Source: Acinetobacter lwoffii (GTDB lineage Bacteria; Pseudomonadota; Gammaproteobacteria; Pseudomonadales; Moraxellaceae). From it: a stretch of 64,000 nt of DNA. Below the pieces are notes generated by a model that was given only the letters and a program-made list of their open reading frames with translations, was not told the origin of the DNA and made no database searches. The position numbers were made by a program, and so were the translations under genes. The stretch is taken from positions 1 to 64,000 of the forward strand of contig NZ_JALJVC010000017.1 in the NCBI RefSeq assembly GCF_022967985.1, written 5' to 3'. Below are positions 37,999 to 48,197 of the stretch, one piece after another (position 1 is the stretch's first letter; every line of letters starts with the position of its first letter).

Positions 37999-38294
37999 TC
38001 CAGATGAATACCTTGGTGGCTATTATTCTGATTGCTGCGACCACCTATTTAACCCGGATCTTGGGCTACGTCTTATTAAAAAATAAAACGCTGACACAGC
38101 GTCAGCGAAAAATTCTGGAAGTAGTCCCTGGCTGCGTGCTGATTTCAGTAATTGCACCCTATTTTGTTCGAGACCATCCTGCAGACCTGATCGCCTTGGC
38201 TTTAACGCTATTTGCCGCTACGCGTTTTGGATTATTACCAACCGTCGCCATCAGTATGGTTTCTGCCGCAGTTTTAAGAATTTTAATCGTCTAA
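37995..38294 (+). CDS. azlD: AzlD-family amino acid exporter subunit (second copy)
   Basis: 99 residues from the ATG at 37995 that overlaps the azlC stop (ATGA). MIQMNTLVAIILIAATTYLT followed by RILGYV gives the AzlD TYLTR signature. Three to four hydrophobic segments. Partner of the AzlC just upstream. A longer frame from 37872 runs inside azlC and is not the true start. Confidence 0.88.
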   Translation: MIQMNTLVAIILIAATTYLTRILGYVLLKNKTLTQRQRKILEVVPGCVLISVIAPYFVRDHPADLIALALTLFAATRFGLLPTVAISMVSAAVLRILIV

Positions 38295-38338
38295 TACTCA
38301 AACAAAATCCCTTTAAATAATTTCTAAAGGGGTTTGGA

Positions 38339-38635
38339 TTATTTCTGTGGATCGACCACTTTGGTCAGCAAACTGACCAGTTCGGCATTTTGCAATTCAA
38401 CCTGCTGAAGTTTGGCTGTGGTCTGATCCAGCACTTCCTGCTGCAAATGCATTTTTTTGGCTAGATCCTGCATAATTTCCAGGGTCTTTTTCAAATTTTC
38501 TTCCAGATGCACGATTTTTTCTTCGACTGGCACGCCTTCCACGCTACGTGGTTCATCATTCTGATTAAACTGCAGCCAGATCAGAAAAATCACCGCCAAA
38601 GTCAGCAATATAATAAATCCCCAAACCACCATCAT
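38339..38635 (-). CDS. Membrane-anchored coiled-coil protein
   Basis: 98 residues: one N-terminal membrane helix (VVWGFIILLTLAVIFLIWLQF), then an extended heptad-rich segment (VEEKIVHLEENLKKTLEIMQ onward to ~90) predicted as a coiled coil in the cytosol or periplasm. No family named. Convergent to azlD. Confidence 0.65.
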   Translation of the reverse strand: MMVVWGFIILLTLAVIFLIWLQFNQNDEPRSVEGVPVEEKIVHLEENLKKTLEIMQDLAKKMHLQQEVLDQTTAKLQQVELQNAELVSLLTKVVDPQK

Positions 38636-38780
38636 GTGCTTGCTCTTATTTCATTTTATTGTCTTTATCTTAACGAAAAATGCTTCAGATAACGTAAATA
38701 ATTCAGCCTCAATTCCTGATTTTCGATCAATTACCGGCAAATTCTCTTAAAACATGGCTTGCAGAATATTTATAGGAAAG

Positions 38781-38807
38781 AAAAAAGCACCGTGTCTTGG
38801 TGCTTTT
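38781..38807 (-). terminator. Terminator after the GAPDH/Epd gene
   Basis: AAAAAGCACC / GGTGCTTTT stem, T-run on the minus strand, 21 bases beyond the stop. Confidence 0.8.
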
Positions 38808-38827
38808 GAGGTTTAGATAACCCGAAC

Positions 38828-39850
38828 TTAATGAAATGATTCACATAAATCCAGTAGACGGTTGGCATAGCCCCACTCGTTATCGTACCAGGCAAAAACC
38901 TTAGCTTGATGCCCGACCACCAGAGTCTGGGTCAGATCAACAATCAGTGAATACGGGGAATGATTAAAATCACTCGATACCAAGGGCTCGTCCGTTACCG
39001 ACATAATTTCGGCAAAATCCTGCCGGGCAGCCTTAATCAGAACTTCATTTAACTTGTGATCGGTAATCGGCGACTGGGAGACAAAGGTCAAATCAATCGC
39101 TGCCACATTAATGGTCGGGACGCGAATCGAATAACCGTCAATCCGTCCGTCCATTTTTGGCATGACACGCTTTAATGCACCGAGTGCGCTTGAAGTCGTT
39201 GGAATAATGTTATGACCTGAGGCACGGGCACGACGCAAATCGCGATGTGCCTGATCCAGTACCGACTGATCCGCCGTTACAGCATGGATTTCGGTCATTA
39301 ACGCACTGCTGATGCCAAAAGCATCATCGACAATTTTGACCAGTGGCACCAAAGCCTGGGTAGTACAAGAAACACTGGAAATGATCTGGTCCGATGCTTT
39401 GACTTCATGATGATTGACACCATAGACAATCGCGGCATCGACCGTATCAAAAGGTGCCGCGCCGATAATCACACGTTTTGCCCCTGCGCCAATATGCTGG
39501 GTCGCAGCTTCACGGGAACGGAACAGTCCGGTACATTCAAGTACCACATCTACCGCCAGGTTTTGCCAAGACAACTTAGCCGGCTGCGGCTCACACAAAA
39601 CCTGCACTTTTAAAGCGGCATCTTGATAGCTGATATGCATATAGATATGTTCAGCATCATAACTGAGATCTACCTGCCCCGGAAAACGGCCATGGGTCGA
39701 GTCATATTTAAATAGATGAATCAGGGTTTCAACATCGGCAATATCGTTAATGGCAACGATTTCAAAATTAAAACCTTTCGGATTTTCAAACCATGCGCGC
39801 AGTACATTCCGTCCAATACGCCCAAATCCATTGATTGCCACTCGTTGCAT
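38828..39850 (-). CDS. Glyceraldehyde-3-phosphate/erythrose-4-phosphate dehydrogenase family
   Basis: 340 residues. NAD-binding VAINGFGRIGRNVLRAWF and AINDIAD, catalytic Cys near 158 in SVSCTTQALVPL, HAVTADQ, and RVPTINVAAIDLTFVSQSP. Two traits lean toward Epd (4-phosphoerythronate for pyridoxal phosphate synthesis): DFNHSPYSLIVDLTQT, close to Epd's DFNHDPHSAIVDGTQT, and the acidic-free cofactor loop. The Gln after SCTT, where both families have Asn, is atypical. Divergent from alaS. Confidence 0.85.
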   Translation of the reverse strand: MQRVAINGFGRIGRNVLRAWFENPKGFNFEIVAINDIADVETLIHLFKYDSTHGRFPGQVDLSYDAEHIYMHISYQDAALKVQVLCEPQPAKLSWQNLAVDVVLECTGLFRSREAATQHIGAGAKRVIIGAAPFDTVDAAIVYGVNHHEVKASDQIISSVSCTTQALVPLVKIVDDAFGISSALMTEIHAVTADQSVLDQAHRDLRRARASGHNIIPTTSSALGALKRVMPKMDGRIDGYSIRVPTINVAAIDLTFVSQSPITDHKLNEVLIKAARQDFAEIMSVTDEPLVSSDFNHSPYSLIVDLTQTLVVGHQAKVFAWYDNEWGYANRLLDLCESFH

Positions 39851-40107
39851 GACTCGACCTTTTATATGCCTATTTTAAAACTCTTCTATGTTAAAGGATT
39901 TCTTGCGCCGTACATTAAAAACTTCAGTGAAAATACTGATTTTCGATTATTTTATTTCTGATACATTCGTCTGGATTCGAGCCATTTAAAATTCCGTTTA
40001 TTTTTTAAAGTGATGGATATCCACAGATTCTGCTTCGGGAAAATTCAATTTAATTATTCAGCAAAAAACCTGAGTAAATAAATCCTTAGCAATTGGTTTT
40101 AAAATGA

Positions 40108-40136
40108 TTGGTGCCTACTGCTTTTTCCGTTATAAT
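40108..40136 (+). promoter_or_regulatory. Probable alaS promoter
   Basis: TTGGTG at 40108-40113, 17-bp spacer, perfect TATAAT at 40131-40136. It predicts a leader of about 95 nt before alaS. The rest of the 39851-40238 spacer shows nothing else distinct. Confidence 0.65.
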
Positions 40137-40238
40137 TTGGCGTTTTAAATTTTTAAGCCCCGCATTGCAGCAGAGCTTTTGTATGCTTGTCAGACTGTGG
40201 TGTTTTAGCCAAATCGGAAATTATGGAGTGACTTGGTT

Positions 40239-42932
40239 GTGAGTACTCGTTTTATGACATCAGCTGAAATTCGTGAAGCATTTTTGCGTTACTTTGAATC
40301 GCAAGGGCATACACGTGTCGCGTCGAGTTCTCTAGTACCTGCCAATGACCCAACTTTGCTGTTCACCAATGCTGGTATGAACCAGTTTAAAGATTGCTTC
40401 TTAGGTCTAGAAAAACGCGATTATGTACGTGCAGTGTCATCACAAAAATGCGTACGCGCAGGTGGTAAGCACAATGACCTGGACAATGTGGGTTATACAG
40501 CACGTCACCACACTTTCTTTGAAATGTTGGGTAACTTTTCCTTTGGTGATTACTTCAAACGTGATGCGATCAAATTTGCCTGGGACTTTTTGACTAACGA
40601 AGAATGGCTTGGTCTTCCTAAAGATAAACTCTATGCAACCGTTTACCATACAGACGACGAAGCATTCGACATCTGGAACAAAGAAATCGGTCTAGACGCT
40701 TCTCGCATTATTCGTATTGGTGACAACAAAGGCGGTCAATACGCATCTGATAACTTCTGGGCAATGGGTGACACAGGTCCTTGTGGTCCATGTTCTGAAA
40801 TCTTCTTTGACCATGGCGATCACATCTGGGGTGGCCTACCGGGTTCTCCTGAAGAAGATGGCGACCGTTTCATTGAAATCTGGAACAACGTTTTCATGCA
40901 GTTCAACCGTACTGCGGATGGTGTATTACACCCTCTTCCAGCGCCTTCTGTGGATACAGGTATGGGCTTGGAGCGTATTTCTGCCGTTTTACAGCACGTC
41001 AACTCAAACTACGAAATTGACTTATTCCAGCATTTACTTAAAGCTGCGGCTGAAATTATTGGTCTGGATACTACAGCGCTTGAAGCTGAAGCTGCTGAGA
41101 AAGGCACACCAGTTCAGTATCCTGCTTCATTGAAAGTCGTTGCTGACCATGCACGTTCATGTTCATTCCTGATTGCTGATGGCGTAAACCCATCGAATGA
41201 AGGTCGTGGTTATGTACTGCGTCGTATTATCCGTCGTGCAGTACGTCATGGTAACAAATTAGGCGCAACAGGTTCGTTCTTCCACAAAATGTTGAAGCCA
41301 CTGATCGAAGTGATGGGCGACGCATACCCTGAACTTGCTGCTCAACAAGCACGTATCGAAGCACAACTTCTTAAAGAAGAAGAACAGTTTGCCAAAACAC
41401 TTGAGCAAGGTTTGAAATTGCTTGAAGGTGAATTGGCACAGTTAAAAGGTTCTGTGATTCCGGGCGAAGTGGTATTTAAACTTTACGACACTTATGGTTT
41501 CCCGACTGACTTGACTGCTGACATCGCACGTGAACGTGACTTAACCATTGATGAAGCTGGTTTCGAAACTGAAATGGCTGCACAGCGTCAACGCGCACGT
41601 GATGCAGGTAAATTCGCGATCGACTACAACAGCGTAGTTAAAGTTGAAGGCGAAACTCAGTTTGATGGTTATGACACAACTGCAGGTGAAGGTCAAATCA
41701 TCGCAATCTACAAAGATGGCGAGCAAGTTGATGAAGTGTTTGAAGGCGATGAAGCACTGATCGTACTCAACCAAACACCTTTCTACGCAGAAAGCGGCGG
41801 TCAAATCGGTGATACAGGTATCTTTAAAAACGATACTGGTATTTTCGAAGTTCAAGATACCAAAAAATCTGGTGGCGCATTTGTACACCAAGGTATCGTG
41901 ACGATGGGTAACTTGAAAGTTACTCAAAATGTAGAAGCAACAGTAAAAGCAGATATTCGTGCAGCAACTGCGCGCAACCACTCTGCGACTCACCTGCTAC
42001 ATGCTGCGTTACGTCAAATTTTAGGTTCACATGTACAGCAAAAAGGTTCATTGGTTGCATCTGATGTGTTACGTTTTGACTTTGCCAATGACCAACCTGT
42101 AAGCTTTGAACAGCTGCAAGAAATTGAACGTTTGGTCAATGCTGAAGTGATTGCCAATACTGCGGTGTCTACTGAACTTCTGGATATCGAGTCTGCGAAA
42201 GCTAAAGGCGCGATGATGCTGTTTGGCGAGAAATACGGTGACGAAGTACGTGTACTGTCTATGGGTTCAGTGATTGAAGAGAAAAACTTCTCAATCGAAC
42301 TTTGCGGTGGTATTCACGTAAAACGTACCGGTGATATCGGTCTGTTCAAAATCACCTCTGAAGGTGGTGTGGCAGCCGGTGTACGTCGTATTGAAGCAGT
42401 AACAGGCACTAAAGCAGTTGAAGTTGCGCAAAAAGCCGATCGCGATATCAATACGATTAACGCTTTGCTCAAAGCGCAAAAAGACCAGACTTTAGAAAAA
42501 GTTGAAGCGTTGGTTGATACTGCATCGAGCTTGCAGAAACAGATCGAACAACTCAATCAAAAACTTGCTACCCTGCAAGCCGGTGAACTTCTAAGCCAAG
42601 TTCAAAGCATTGCAGGTCGTGCAACCTTGATTACAACTGTCGAAAACATGGATGCGAAAGCACTTCGCAACCTGCACGACGGTGTGAAATCAAAATTAGA
42701 AAATGCAGTGATTGTTCTTGCAGGTGTAGAGGGTGACAAGGTGAGCTTGATCGCATCTGTGGCAAAAGACTTTACTGCTTCTATTAAAGCAGGTGACATC
42801 ATCAAACATTTAGCGACTGAGCTAGGTGGTAAAGGTGGTGGTAAACCTGACTTGGCACAAGGTGGCGCGCCACTTAACGAGAAGTTTGCTCCAGTGATGG
42901 CAGATTTAACTGCCTGGCTTGCAGCAAAATAA
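40239..42932 (+). CDS. alaS: Alanyl-tRNA synthetase
   Basis: 897 residues from the GTG at 40239, eight bases after GGAGTG; an ATG at 40254 is too far from the SD. Class II core with [12 protein letters not shown] and [10 protein letters not shown]-like motif ([20 protein letters not shown]), editing domain with [16 protein letters not shown] and [13 protein letters not shown] (zinc/His-Cys ligands), and a C-terminal C-Ala domain with [12 protein letters not shown]. Charges tRNA-Ala and hydrolyses Ser/Gly-tRNA. First of the alaS-lysC-csrA cluster. Confidence 0.97.
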   Translation: MSTRFMTSAEIREAFLRYFESQGHTRVASSSLVPANDPTLLFTNAGMNQFKDCFLGLEKRDYVRAVSSQKCVRAGGKHNDLDNVGYTARHHTFFEMLGNFSFGDYFKRDAIKFAWDFLTNEEWLGLPKDKLYATVYHTDDEAFDIWNKEIGLDASRIIRIGDNKGGQYASDNFWAMGDTGPCGPCSEIFFDHGDHIWGGLPGSPEEDGDRFIEIWNNVFMQFNRTADGVLHPLPAPSVDTGMGLERISAVLQHVNSNYEIDLFQHLLKAAAEIIGLDTTALEAEAAEKGTPVQYPASLKVVADHARSCSFLIADGVNPSNEGRGYVLRRIIRRAVRHGNKLGATGSFFHKMLKPLIEVMGDAYPELAAQQARIEAQLLKEEEQFAKTLEQGLKLLEGELAQLKGSVIPGEVVFKLYDTYGFPTDLTADIARERDLTIDEAGFETEMAAQRQRARDAGKFAIDYNSVVKVEGETQFDGYDTTAGEGQIIAIYKDGEQVDEVFEGDEALIVLNQTPFYAESGGQIGDTGIFKNDTGIFEVQDTKKSGGAFVHQGIVTMGNLKVTQNVEATVKADIRAATARNHSATHLLHAALRQILGSHVQQKGSLVASDVLRFDFANDQPVSFEQLQEIERLVNAEVIANTAVSTELLDIESAKAKGAMMLFGEKYGDEVRVLSMGSVIEEKNFSIELCGGIHVKRTGDIGLFKITSEGGVAAGVRRIEAVTGTKAVEVAQKADRDINTINALLKAQKDQTLEKVEALVDTASSLQKQIEQLNQKLATLQAGELLSQVQSIAGRATLITTVENMDAKALRNLHDGVKSKLENAVIVLAGVEGDKVSLIASVAKDFTASIKAGDIIKHLATELGGKGGGKPDLAQGGAPLNEKFAPVMADLTAWLAAK

Positions 42933-42996
42933 AACTTCAATTTTGTGTAACTGACCCTGATAGGTACATCAGGGTCATGGCTTATATGGAACAACT

Positions 42997-44277
42997 ATGG
43001 CATTAATCGTTCAAAAATATGGCGGTACCTCTATGGGTACTCCCGAGCGCATTTTAAATGTTGCTCGTCGTGTAAAGCGCTGGCATGACCACGGCCACAA
43101 GGTAGTGGTAGTGGTATCAGCAATGAGTGGCGAAACCAATCGTCTACTTGCTTTAGCGAAGGCCATTACCGAAACCCCTGACCCACGTGAACTAGACCAA
43201 ATGGTATCTACGGGTGAACAGGTTACGATTTCTATGTTAGCAATGGCGCTGAACTCAATTGGAGTTGAAGCAAAATCACTAACAGGTCGCCAGGTTGGCA
43301 TGAAAACCGACAGCTCATTCAATAAGGCACGTATCGAATCCATTGATACTGAAGTCCTGAACTCAAATCTGGATGCAGGCCGCGTACTTGTCGTTGCCGG
43401 TTTCCAGGGTTTTGATGAACATGGCAATACCACCACTTTAGGGCGTGGCGGTTCTGATACTTCAGGTGTTGCAATTGCTGCCGCACTCAAAGCAGATGAA
43501 TGCCAGATTTATACCGACGTTGACGGTGTATATACCACCGATCCACGTGTTGCACCAAAAGCAAAAAAAGTTGATCGTATTTCATTTGAAGAAATGCTTG
43601 AGATGGCGTCACTCGGTTCTAAAGTCCTGCAAATTCGTTCAGTTGAATTTGCTGGTAAATACCAGGTGCCTTTACGCGTATTATCAAGTTTCGACAATGA
43701 CAACGATGGCGCATTCGACGAAGAGTTTAAGCAAAACGTTGGTACACTTATTACGACTGAATTGGAAGACAATATGGAACAGCCAATTATCTCCGGTATC
43801 GCATTTAACCGTGACGAAGCAAAATTAACTATTTTAGGCGTGCCTGACGAACCGGGTATTGCTTCTAAAATTTTGTGCCCGATTGGTGATGCCAATGTTG
43901 AAGTGGATATGATTATCCAGAACGTTGAAGAAGATGGTACAACTGATTTCACTTTTACTGTGAACCGTGGCGAATTAAATAAAGCCAAAGCTATTCTTGA
44001 AGCAACTGCTCAAGAAATTGGTGCACGTGAAGTTGCGACCCGTTCAGATATCGTAAAAGTATCGATCGTAGGTGTCGGTATGCGTTCACATGCCGGTGTA
44101 GCGAGCAAAATGTTTACAGCATTGGCAGATGAAGGTATTAACATCCTGATGATCTCGACGTCTGAAATCAAGATTTCTGTGATCATTGAAGAAAATTATC
44201 TTGAACTTGCGGTTCGTTCATTGCATACCGCATTCGGTTTAGACCGTGAACAAGGCGAATCTAGCGCACGTGCTTAA
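42997..44277 (+). CDS. lysC: Aspartate kinase
   Basis: 426 residues: catalytic domain with KYGGTSMGTPERI, and GRGGSDTSGVAIAAALKADECQIYTDVDGVYTTDPR, then two C-terminal ACT domains (FNRDEAKLTILGVPDEPG and VSIVGVGMRSHAGVASKMF) that bind lysine and threonine. It starts the aspartate pathway to lysine, DAP, threonine and methionine. A single, non-fused enzyme. Followed by a hairpin and csrA. Confidence 0.96.
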   Translation: MALIVQKYGGTSMGTPERILNVARRVKRWHDHGHKVVVVVSAMSGETNRLLALAKAITETPDPRELDQMVSTGEQVTISMLAMALNSIGVEAKSLTGRQVGMKTDSSFNKARIESIDTEVLNSNLDAGRVLVVAGFQGFDEHGNTTTLGRGGSDTSGVAIAAALKADECQIYTDVDGVYTTDPRVAPKAKKVDRISFEEMLEMASLGSKVLQIRSVEFAGKYQVPLRVLSSFDNDNDGAFDEEFKQNVGTLITTELEDNMEQPIISGIAFNRDEAKLTILGVPDEPGIASKILCPIGDANVEVDMIIQNVEEDGTTDFTFTVNRGELNKAKAILEATAQEIGAREVATRSDIVKVSIVGVGMRSHAGVASKMFTALADEGINILMISTSEIKISVIIEENYLELAVRSLHTAFGLDREQGESSARA

Positions 44278-44336
44278 GCGTTAAGATAGAATATTGTCAT
44301 TGTTTGACAGTATTTTATAAAAGTCTACAAAAATGC

Positions 44337-44375
44337 AGAGCCACTATAGTTTTTTTTATAGTGGCTCTGTTATAT
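44337..44375 (+). terminator. Hairpin after lysC
   Basis: AGAGCCACTATA / TATAGTGGCTCT perfect 12-bp stem with a T-rich loop and moderate T-rich tail. The 44278-44527 spacer contains the csrA promoter region, which I could not pin down. Confidence 0.7.
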
Positions 44376-44527
44376 TAAGCCTGAGGATTTTTAACCAGCT
44401 GAGATAGATTAAAATCTTTCACCCAGATGACAGAATTTCTATCCAGATCTTATTTTGTAATTTTTGGTTGTGCTTTTTGTTTTACATTCAATAGATTGCA
44501 GGTTTTGCATTTTGCAAGGAGAAAAAC

Positions 44528-44782
44528 ATGCTGATTCTGACTCGACGCGTCGGGGAAACTTTAATGATTGGTGATCAAGTCAGTGTGACTGTGCTTGGTG
44601 TAAAAGGTAACCAGGTTCGTATCGGGGTAAATGCTCCGAAAGAAGTCTCTGTGCACCGTGAAGAGATTTACCAGCGTATCCAGCATGAACGTGCAATGCA
44701 TGAACATCTTCAACATATCGATCAAGATTACCAACCTTCTTATGAAGACGATAGCCAGACACAAAATAACTTTAACCGTTAA
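44528..44782 (+). CDS. csrA: Carbon storage regulator
   Basis: 84 residues. [39 protein letters not shown] match CsrA to residue ~48. CsrA binds GGA motifs in mRNA leaders and changes translation. The C-terminal ~30 residues ([20 protein letters not shown] onward) form an acidic, Gln-rich extension not present in the 61-residue E. coli protein and typical of related Moraxellaceae. AAGGAG SD. A candidate CsrB/RsmZ-like short RNA is noted at 49.7 kb. Confidence 0.96.
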   Translation: MLILTRRVGETLMIGDQVSVTVLGVKGNQVRIGVNAPKEVSVHREEIYQRIQHERAMHEHLQHIDQDYQPSYEDDSQTQNNFNR

Positions 44783-44798
44783 TGTTTGTGCGAAGAAT

Positions 44799-44820
44799 AA
44801 AGCGGCTTTTGAGCCGCTTT
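44799..44820 (+). terminator. csrA terminator
   Basis: AAAGCGGC / GCCGCTTT stem with TTTTGA loop. Confidence 0.75.
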
Positions 44821-44877
44821 AAATTTGTCTAAATTTTATACAAAAATATTAAATACTTAGATAATTTAAAATAAAAC

Positions 44878-45465
44878 TTAAAGTTCTGCACCCTGCTGTA
44901 ATGCTGCAATCACCTTTTTTACCGGCCCAAAACTGCGACGATGCTCATCAATCACGCCATGTAAGGCAATCGCTTCAAAATGTGCCTTGGTCGGATAACC
45001 CTTGTGCTTGGCAAAGCCAAATTGCGGATGCTTCTGGTCCATCTCGATCATCTGATGATCACGGGTTACTTTCGCCAGAATACTGGCTGCTGAAATTTCA
45101 GCATGCAGTGCATCACCACCCACCACGGCATCACAGCTCATAGCAAGGCCCTGTGGAATCTTGTTGCCATCGACCAATACATGCTCAGGCTGAACTGGCA
45201 AAGCTTCTACAGCACGGCGCATGGCCAGCAAAGAAGCTTGCAAAATATTATGTTCATCAATCTCTGCCGCAGAAGCCTCAGCAATGGCCCATGCCAGCGC
45301 TTTTTCCTGAATCTCGATAAAAAGTTTTTCACGCTTCTTTTCAGTGAGTTTTTTAGAATCATTTAAACCCTCAATCGGGTTGTTCGGATCCAAAATAACT
45401 GCCGCAGCGACCACCGAACCCACTAATGGCCCACGCCCTGCTTCATCTACACCAGCAATCTTCAT
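44878..45465 (-). CDS. rnhB: Ribonuclease HII
   Basis: 195 residues with the RNase HII DEAGRGP motif at the start ([20 protein letters not shown]), further acidic residues in LVDGNKIP and [13 protein letters not shown], and [19 protein letters not shown]. It removes ribonucleotides from RNA/DNA hybrids. Single gene, convergent to csrA. Confidence 0.95.
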   Translation of the reverse strand: MKIAGVDEAGRGPLVGSVVAAAVILDPNNPIEGLNDSKKLTEKKREKLFIEIQEKALAWAIAEASAAEIDEHNILQASLLAMRRAVEALPVQPEHVLVDGNKIPQGLAMSCDAVVGGDALHAEISAASILAKVTRDHQMIEMDQKHPQFGFAKHKGYPTKAHFEAIALHGVIDEHRRSFGPVKKVIAALQQGAEL

Positions 45466-45480
45466 GTCTATTTTTCCATA

Positions 45481-45509
45481 AAAAATAGGCTGAACCAGTC
45501 AGCCTATTT
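45481..45509 (-). terminator. Terminator of the 123-residue lipoprotein gene
   Basis: AATAGGCTGA / TCAGCCTATT stem with T-run on the minus strand, 16 bases after the stop. Confidence 0.8.
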
Positions 45510-45524
45510 CAATTTAATCTTGGC

Positions 45525-45896
45525 TTAGTTTACAGCTTCAGCTACACAAGCGTTAATGGTTTTTGCAACCACATTGCCGACAATCGTCGCACGTGCTGCC
45601 GGGTCAATCGCTGCAGTCGCCAAATCTACCGCTGTTACGCTTTGGGGTGCTTTTTCGCTGACACAGCCACAAATTTCAGTCTGGATATTCTGCTTTTGGG
45701 TCGTAGTCATTAGACGTGTAGCTGTTTGCCATGCTGGAATATTATTCAGCTCAGTCGTACATTTTGCATTGATCGCGATTTTAAGCGCAGCCCCACCCAG
45801 CTGTTGAGTCGTGGTTTGCGTTTCAGGGCTGCCTGTTGTTGCACAAGCCGATAAAACCAAAGTAAGCGGAGCAAGTGCAGCCAATAATTTTTTCAC
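45525..45896 (-). CDS. Four-cysteine lipoprotein (copy A)
   Basis: 123 residues. Lipobox LSAC (Cys18) followed by a Ser/Thr-rich linker, then a domain with AKCTTELNNIPAWQTATRLM, EICGCVSEKAPQSV, and NACVAEAVN. The pattern C-x(n)-W-x-T/A, then C-x-C-V-x-E, then C-x-x-E is shared with the protein at 46721-47074, so the two are paralogues. Possible disulfide or metal binding in the periplasm. No name is known to me. Confidence 0.8.
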   Translation of the reverse strand: MKKLLAALAPLTLVLSACATTGSPETQTTTQQLGGAALKIAINAKCTTELNNIPAWQTATRLMTTTQKQNIQTEICGCVSEKAPQSVTAVDLATAAIDPAARATIVGNVVAKTINACVAEAVN

Positions 45897-46113
45897 AGAT
45901 CTGTTCCTTGTTTATTCATATATGAAGCGTGACGCTATTGTGCCGAAATTCACCTGAATAAGAAATCTATAAATCATCCTGAATGTTTAATCTGCACCCA
46001 GCCATTTCAATGGATGTTGCATGAAAGCCACCATAGCGTTGCAGATTTGGAATTGCTGGGCTGATTCGCCCTTTGCTAAGGTGCATCCATCTTTGAGGGC
46101 AATCGAAAATCAC

Positions 46114-46677
46114 ATGGAAAAAGTACAATATTACACGCGCACGGCACAATGGTTGCACTGGATCATGGCAGTTATCTTTATTGCGGCCTGGCTGATTGGT
46201 TTTTATAGTGGGAATTTTTTAAGTTATGAGGTCAATGGCAGCTTTAAAGGCGATGTCATCACCCTGCATAAAAATATCGCCACCACCATTATTTTCCTGT
46301 TGGTTGTGCGAATTTTCTGGCGTTATACCCATCCTGCCCCTGAACTACCGGACACTATGTCACCCCGGATGAAAACTTTGGCACATGCAGGTCATCTGGC
46401 TTTGTATTTTATGCTGATTGCTCTACCTGTCACCGGCTGTTTATATAGCTGGAGTCTGGGCTATCCAGCACCAGTGCTATATTTATTTAACCTGCCGGCA
46501 CTGATTGCAGAAAATCCGGCTGTAACCGCGATCGTAAAACCCCTGCATATCTGGCTTTCCTGGGCAGTTGGCTTACTTTTAGTTGGACATATTTTCGCAG
46601 CACTGAAACATCATTTTATCGATAAAGATCATGTACTCAACAGCATGACCCGACAATCCAAATCTTCTAAAAAATAA
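46114..46677 (+). CDS. Cytochrome b561-type membrane protein
   Basis: 187 residues from the ATG at 46114; a 31-residue upstream extension to 46021 is in frame but lacks the family start. RTAQWLHWIMAVIFIAAWLI, LHKNIATTIIFLLVVRIFWR, HAGHLALYFMLIALPVTGCLYSW and HIWLSWAVGLLLVGHIFAALKHHF give four helices with conserved His haem-b ligands. Quinone-linked electron transfer is expected. It lies between two related lipoprotein genes on the opposite strand. Confidence 0.88.
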   Translation: MEKVQYYTRTAQWLHWIMAVIFIAAWLIGFYSGNFLSYEVNGSFKGDVITLHKNIATTIIFLLVVRIFWRYTHPAPELPDTMSPRMKTLAHAGHLALYFMLIALPVTGCLYSWSLGYPAPVLYLFNLPALIAENPAVTAIVKPLHIWLSWAVGLLLVGHIFAALKHHFIDKDHVLNSMTRQSKSSKK

Positions 46678-46694
46678 TCTGCAAAACCACACTC

Positions 46695-46727
46695 AATCAG
46701 CTTTCATTGCAAAGCTGATTTTATTTT
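46695..46727. terminator. Terminator between convergent genes
   Basis: AATCAGCTTT / AAAGCTGATT with CATTGC loop and T-run on the plus strand after the cytochrome gene. Confidence 0.8.
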
Positions 46728-47074
46728 AAGAACTCGGTCATGCAGCCTTTCAGACTGTTTGCAATAGCCTGTTGCGTGAGTTTTGACTTTACTTCTTCAT
46801 CCAGAGTCGCTTTCAGTAAAGTGCTTGCCGGAATATCCTTGAGTGCATGCTCACCTACACATGAACAGACATTCTGTTCAAGTTCAGCTTTATTTTTGTC
46901 CTGCATAAAATAGGTCGAGGCAGTCCAGAATTTAGATGCTTTCAATTCTTTTGCACATTGGTATTCAATCACGGGTTTTAAAGTACGCTGTGTCAAAGTC
47001 ATATCCGCATTTGAGCAAGCAGATATCAACACGCTACTGATGAGCAGAATTATATTTTTCAATTTCATATCCAT
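46721..47074 (-). CDS. Four-cysteine lipoprotein (copy B)
   Basis: 117 residues with lipobox ISAC (Cys20) and the same domain as the protein at 45525: QCAKELKASKFWTASTYFM, NVCSCVGEHALKDIPASTLLKATLDE, and KGCMTEFLK. Spacing of the four cysteines (C, C-x-C, C) is preserved although most residues differ. Unknown function; see the finding on the pair. Confidence 0.78.
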   Translation of the reverse strand: MDMKLKNIILLISSVLISACSNADMTLTQRTLKPVIEYQCAKELKASKFWTASTYFMQDKNKAELEQNVCSCVGEHALKDIPASTLLKATLDEEVKSKLTQQAIANSLKGCMTEFLK

Positions 47075-47084
47075 CTATAAAAAC

Positions 47085-47108
47085 AAAGGCAGAGCGAACC
47101 CTGCCTTT
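47085..47108 (-). terminator. Terminator of the adenine deaminase gene
   Basis: AAAGGCAG / CTGCCTTT stem with an internal GAGCGAACC-type loop, T-rich on the minus strand. Confidence 0.65.
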
Positions 47109-47119
47109 TATTTAAAAAC

Positions 47120-48130
<1,011 letters not shown>

Positions 48131-48150
48131 TCATGAAACCTAAAATAATA

Positions 48151-48183
48151 AAAAAAGGGTGCAAACTGAGTTTACACCCTTTC
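48151..48183 (-). terminator. Terminator between the purine permease and deaminase genes
   Basis: AAAGGGTGTAAACTC / GAGTTTGCACCCTTT-type stem (minus strand) followed by Ts, 15 bases after the permease stop; it may partly separate expression of the two genes. Confidence 0.75.
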
Positions 48184-48197
48184 CAAATCTAGAAAAA

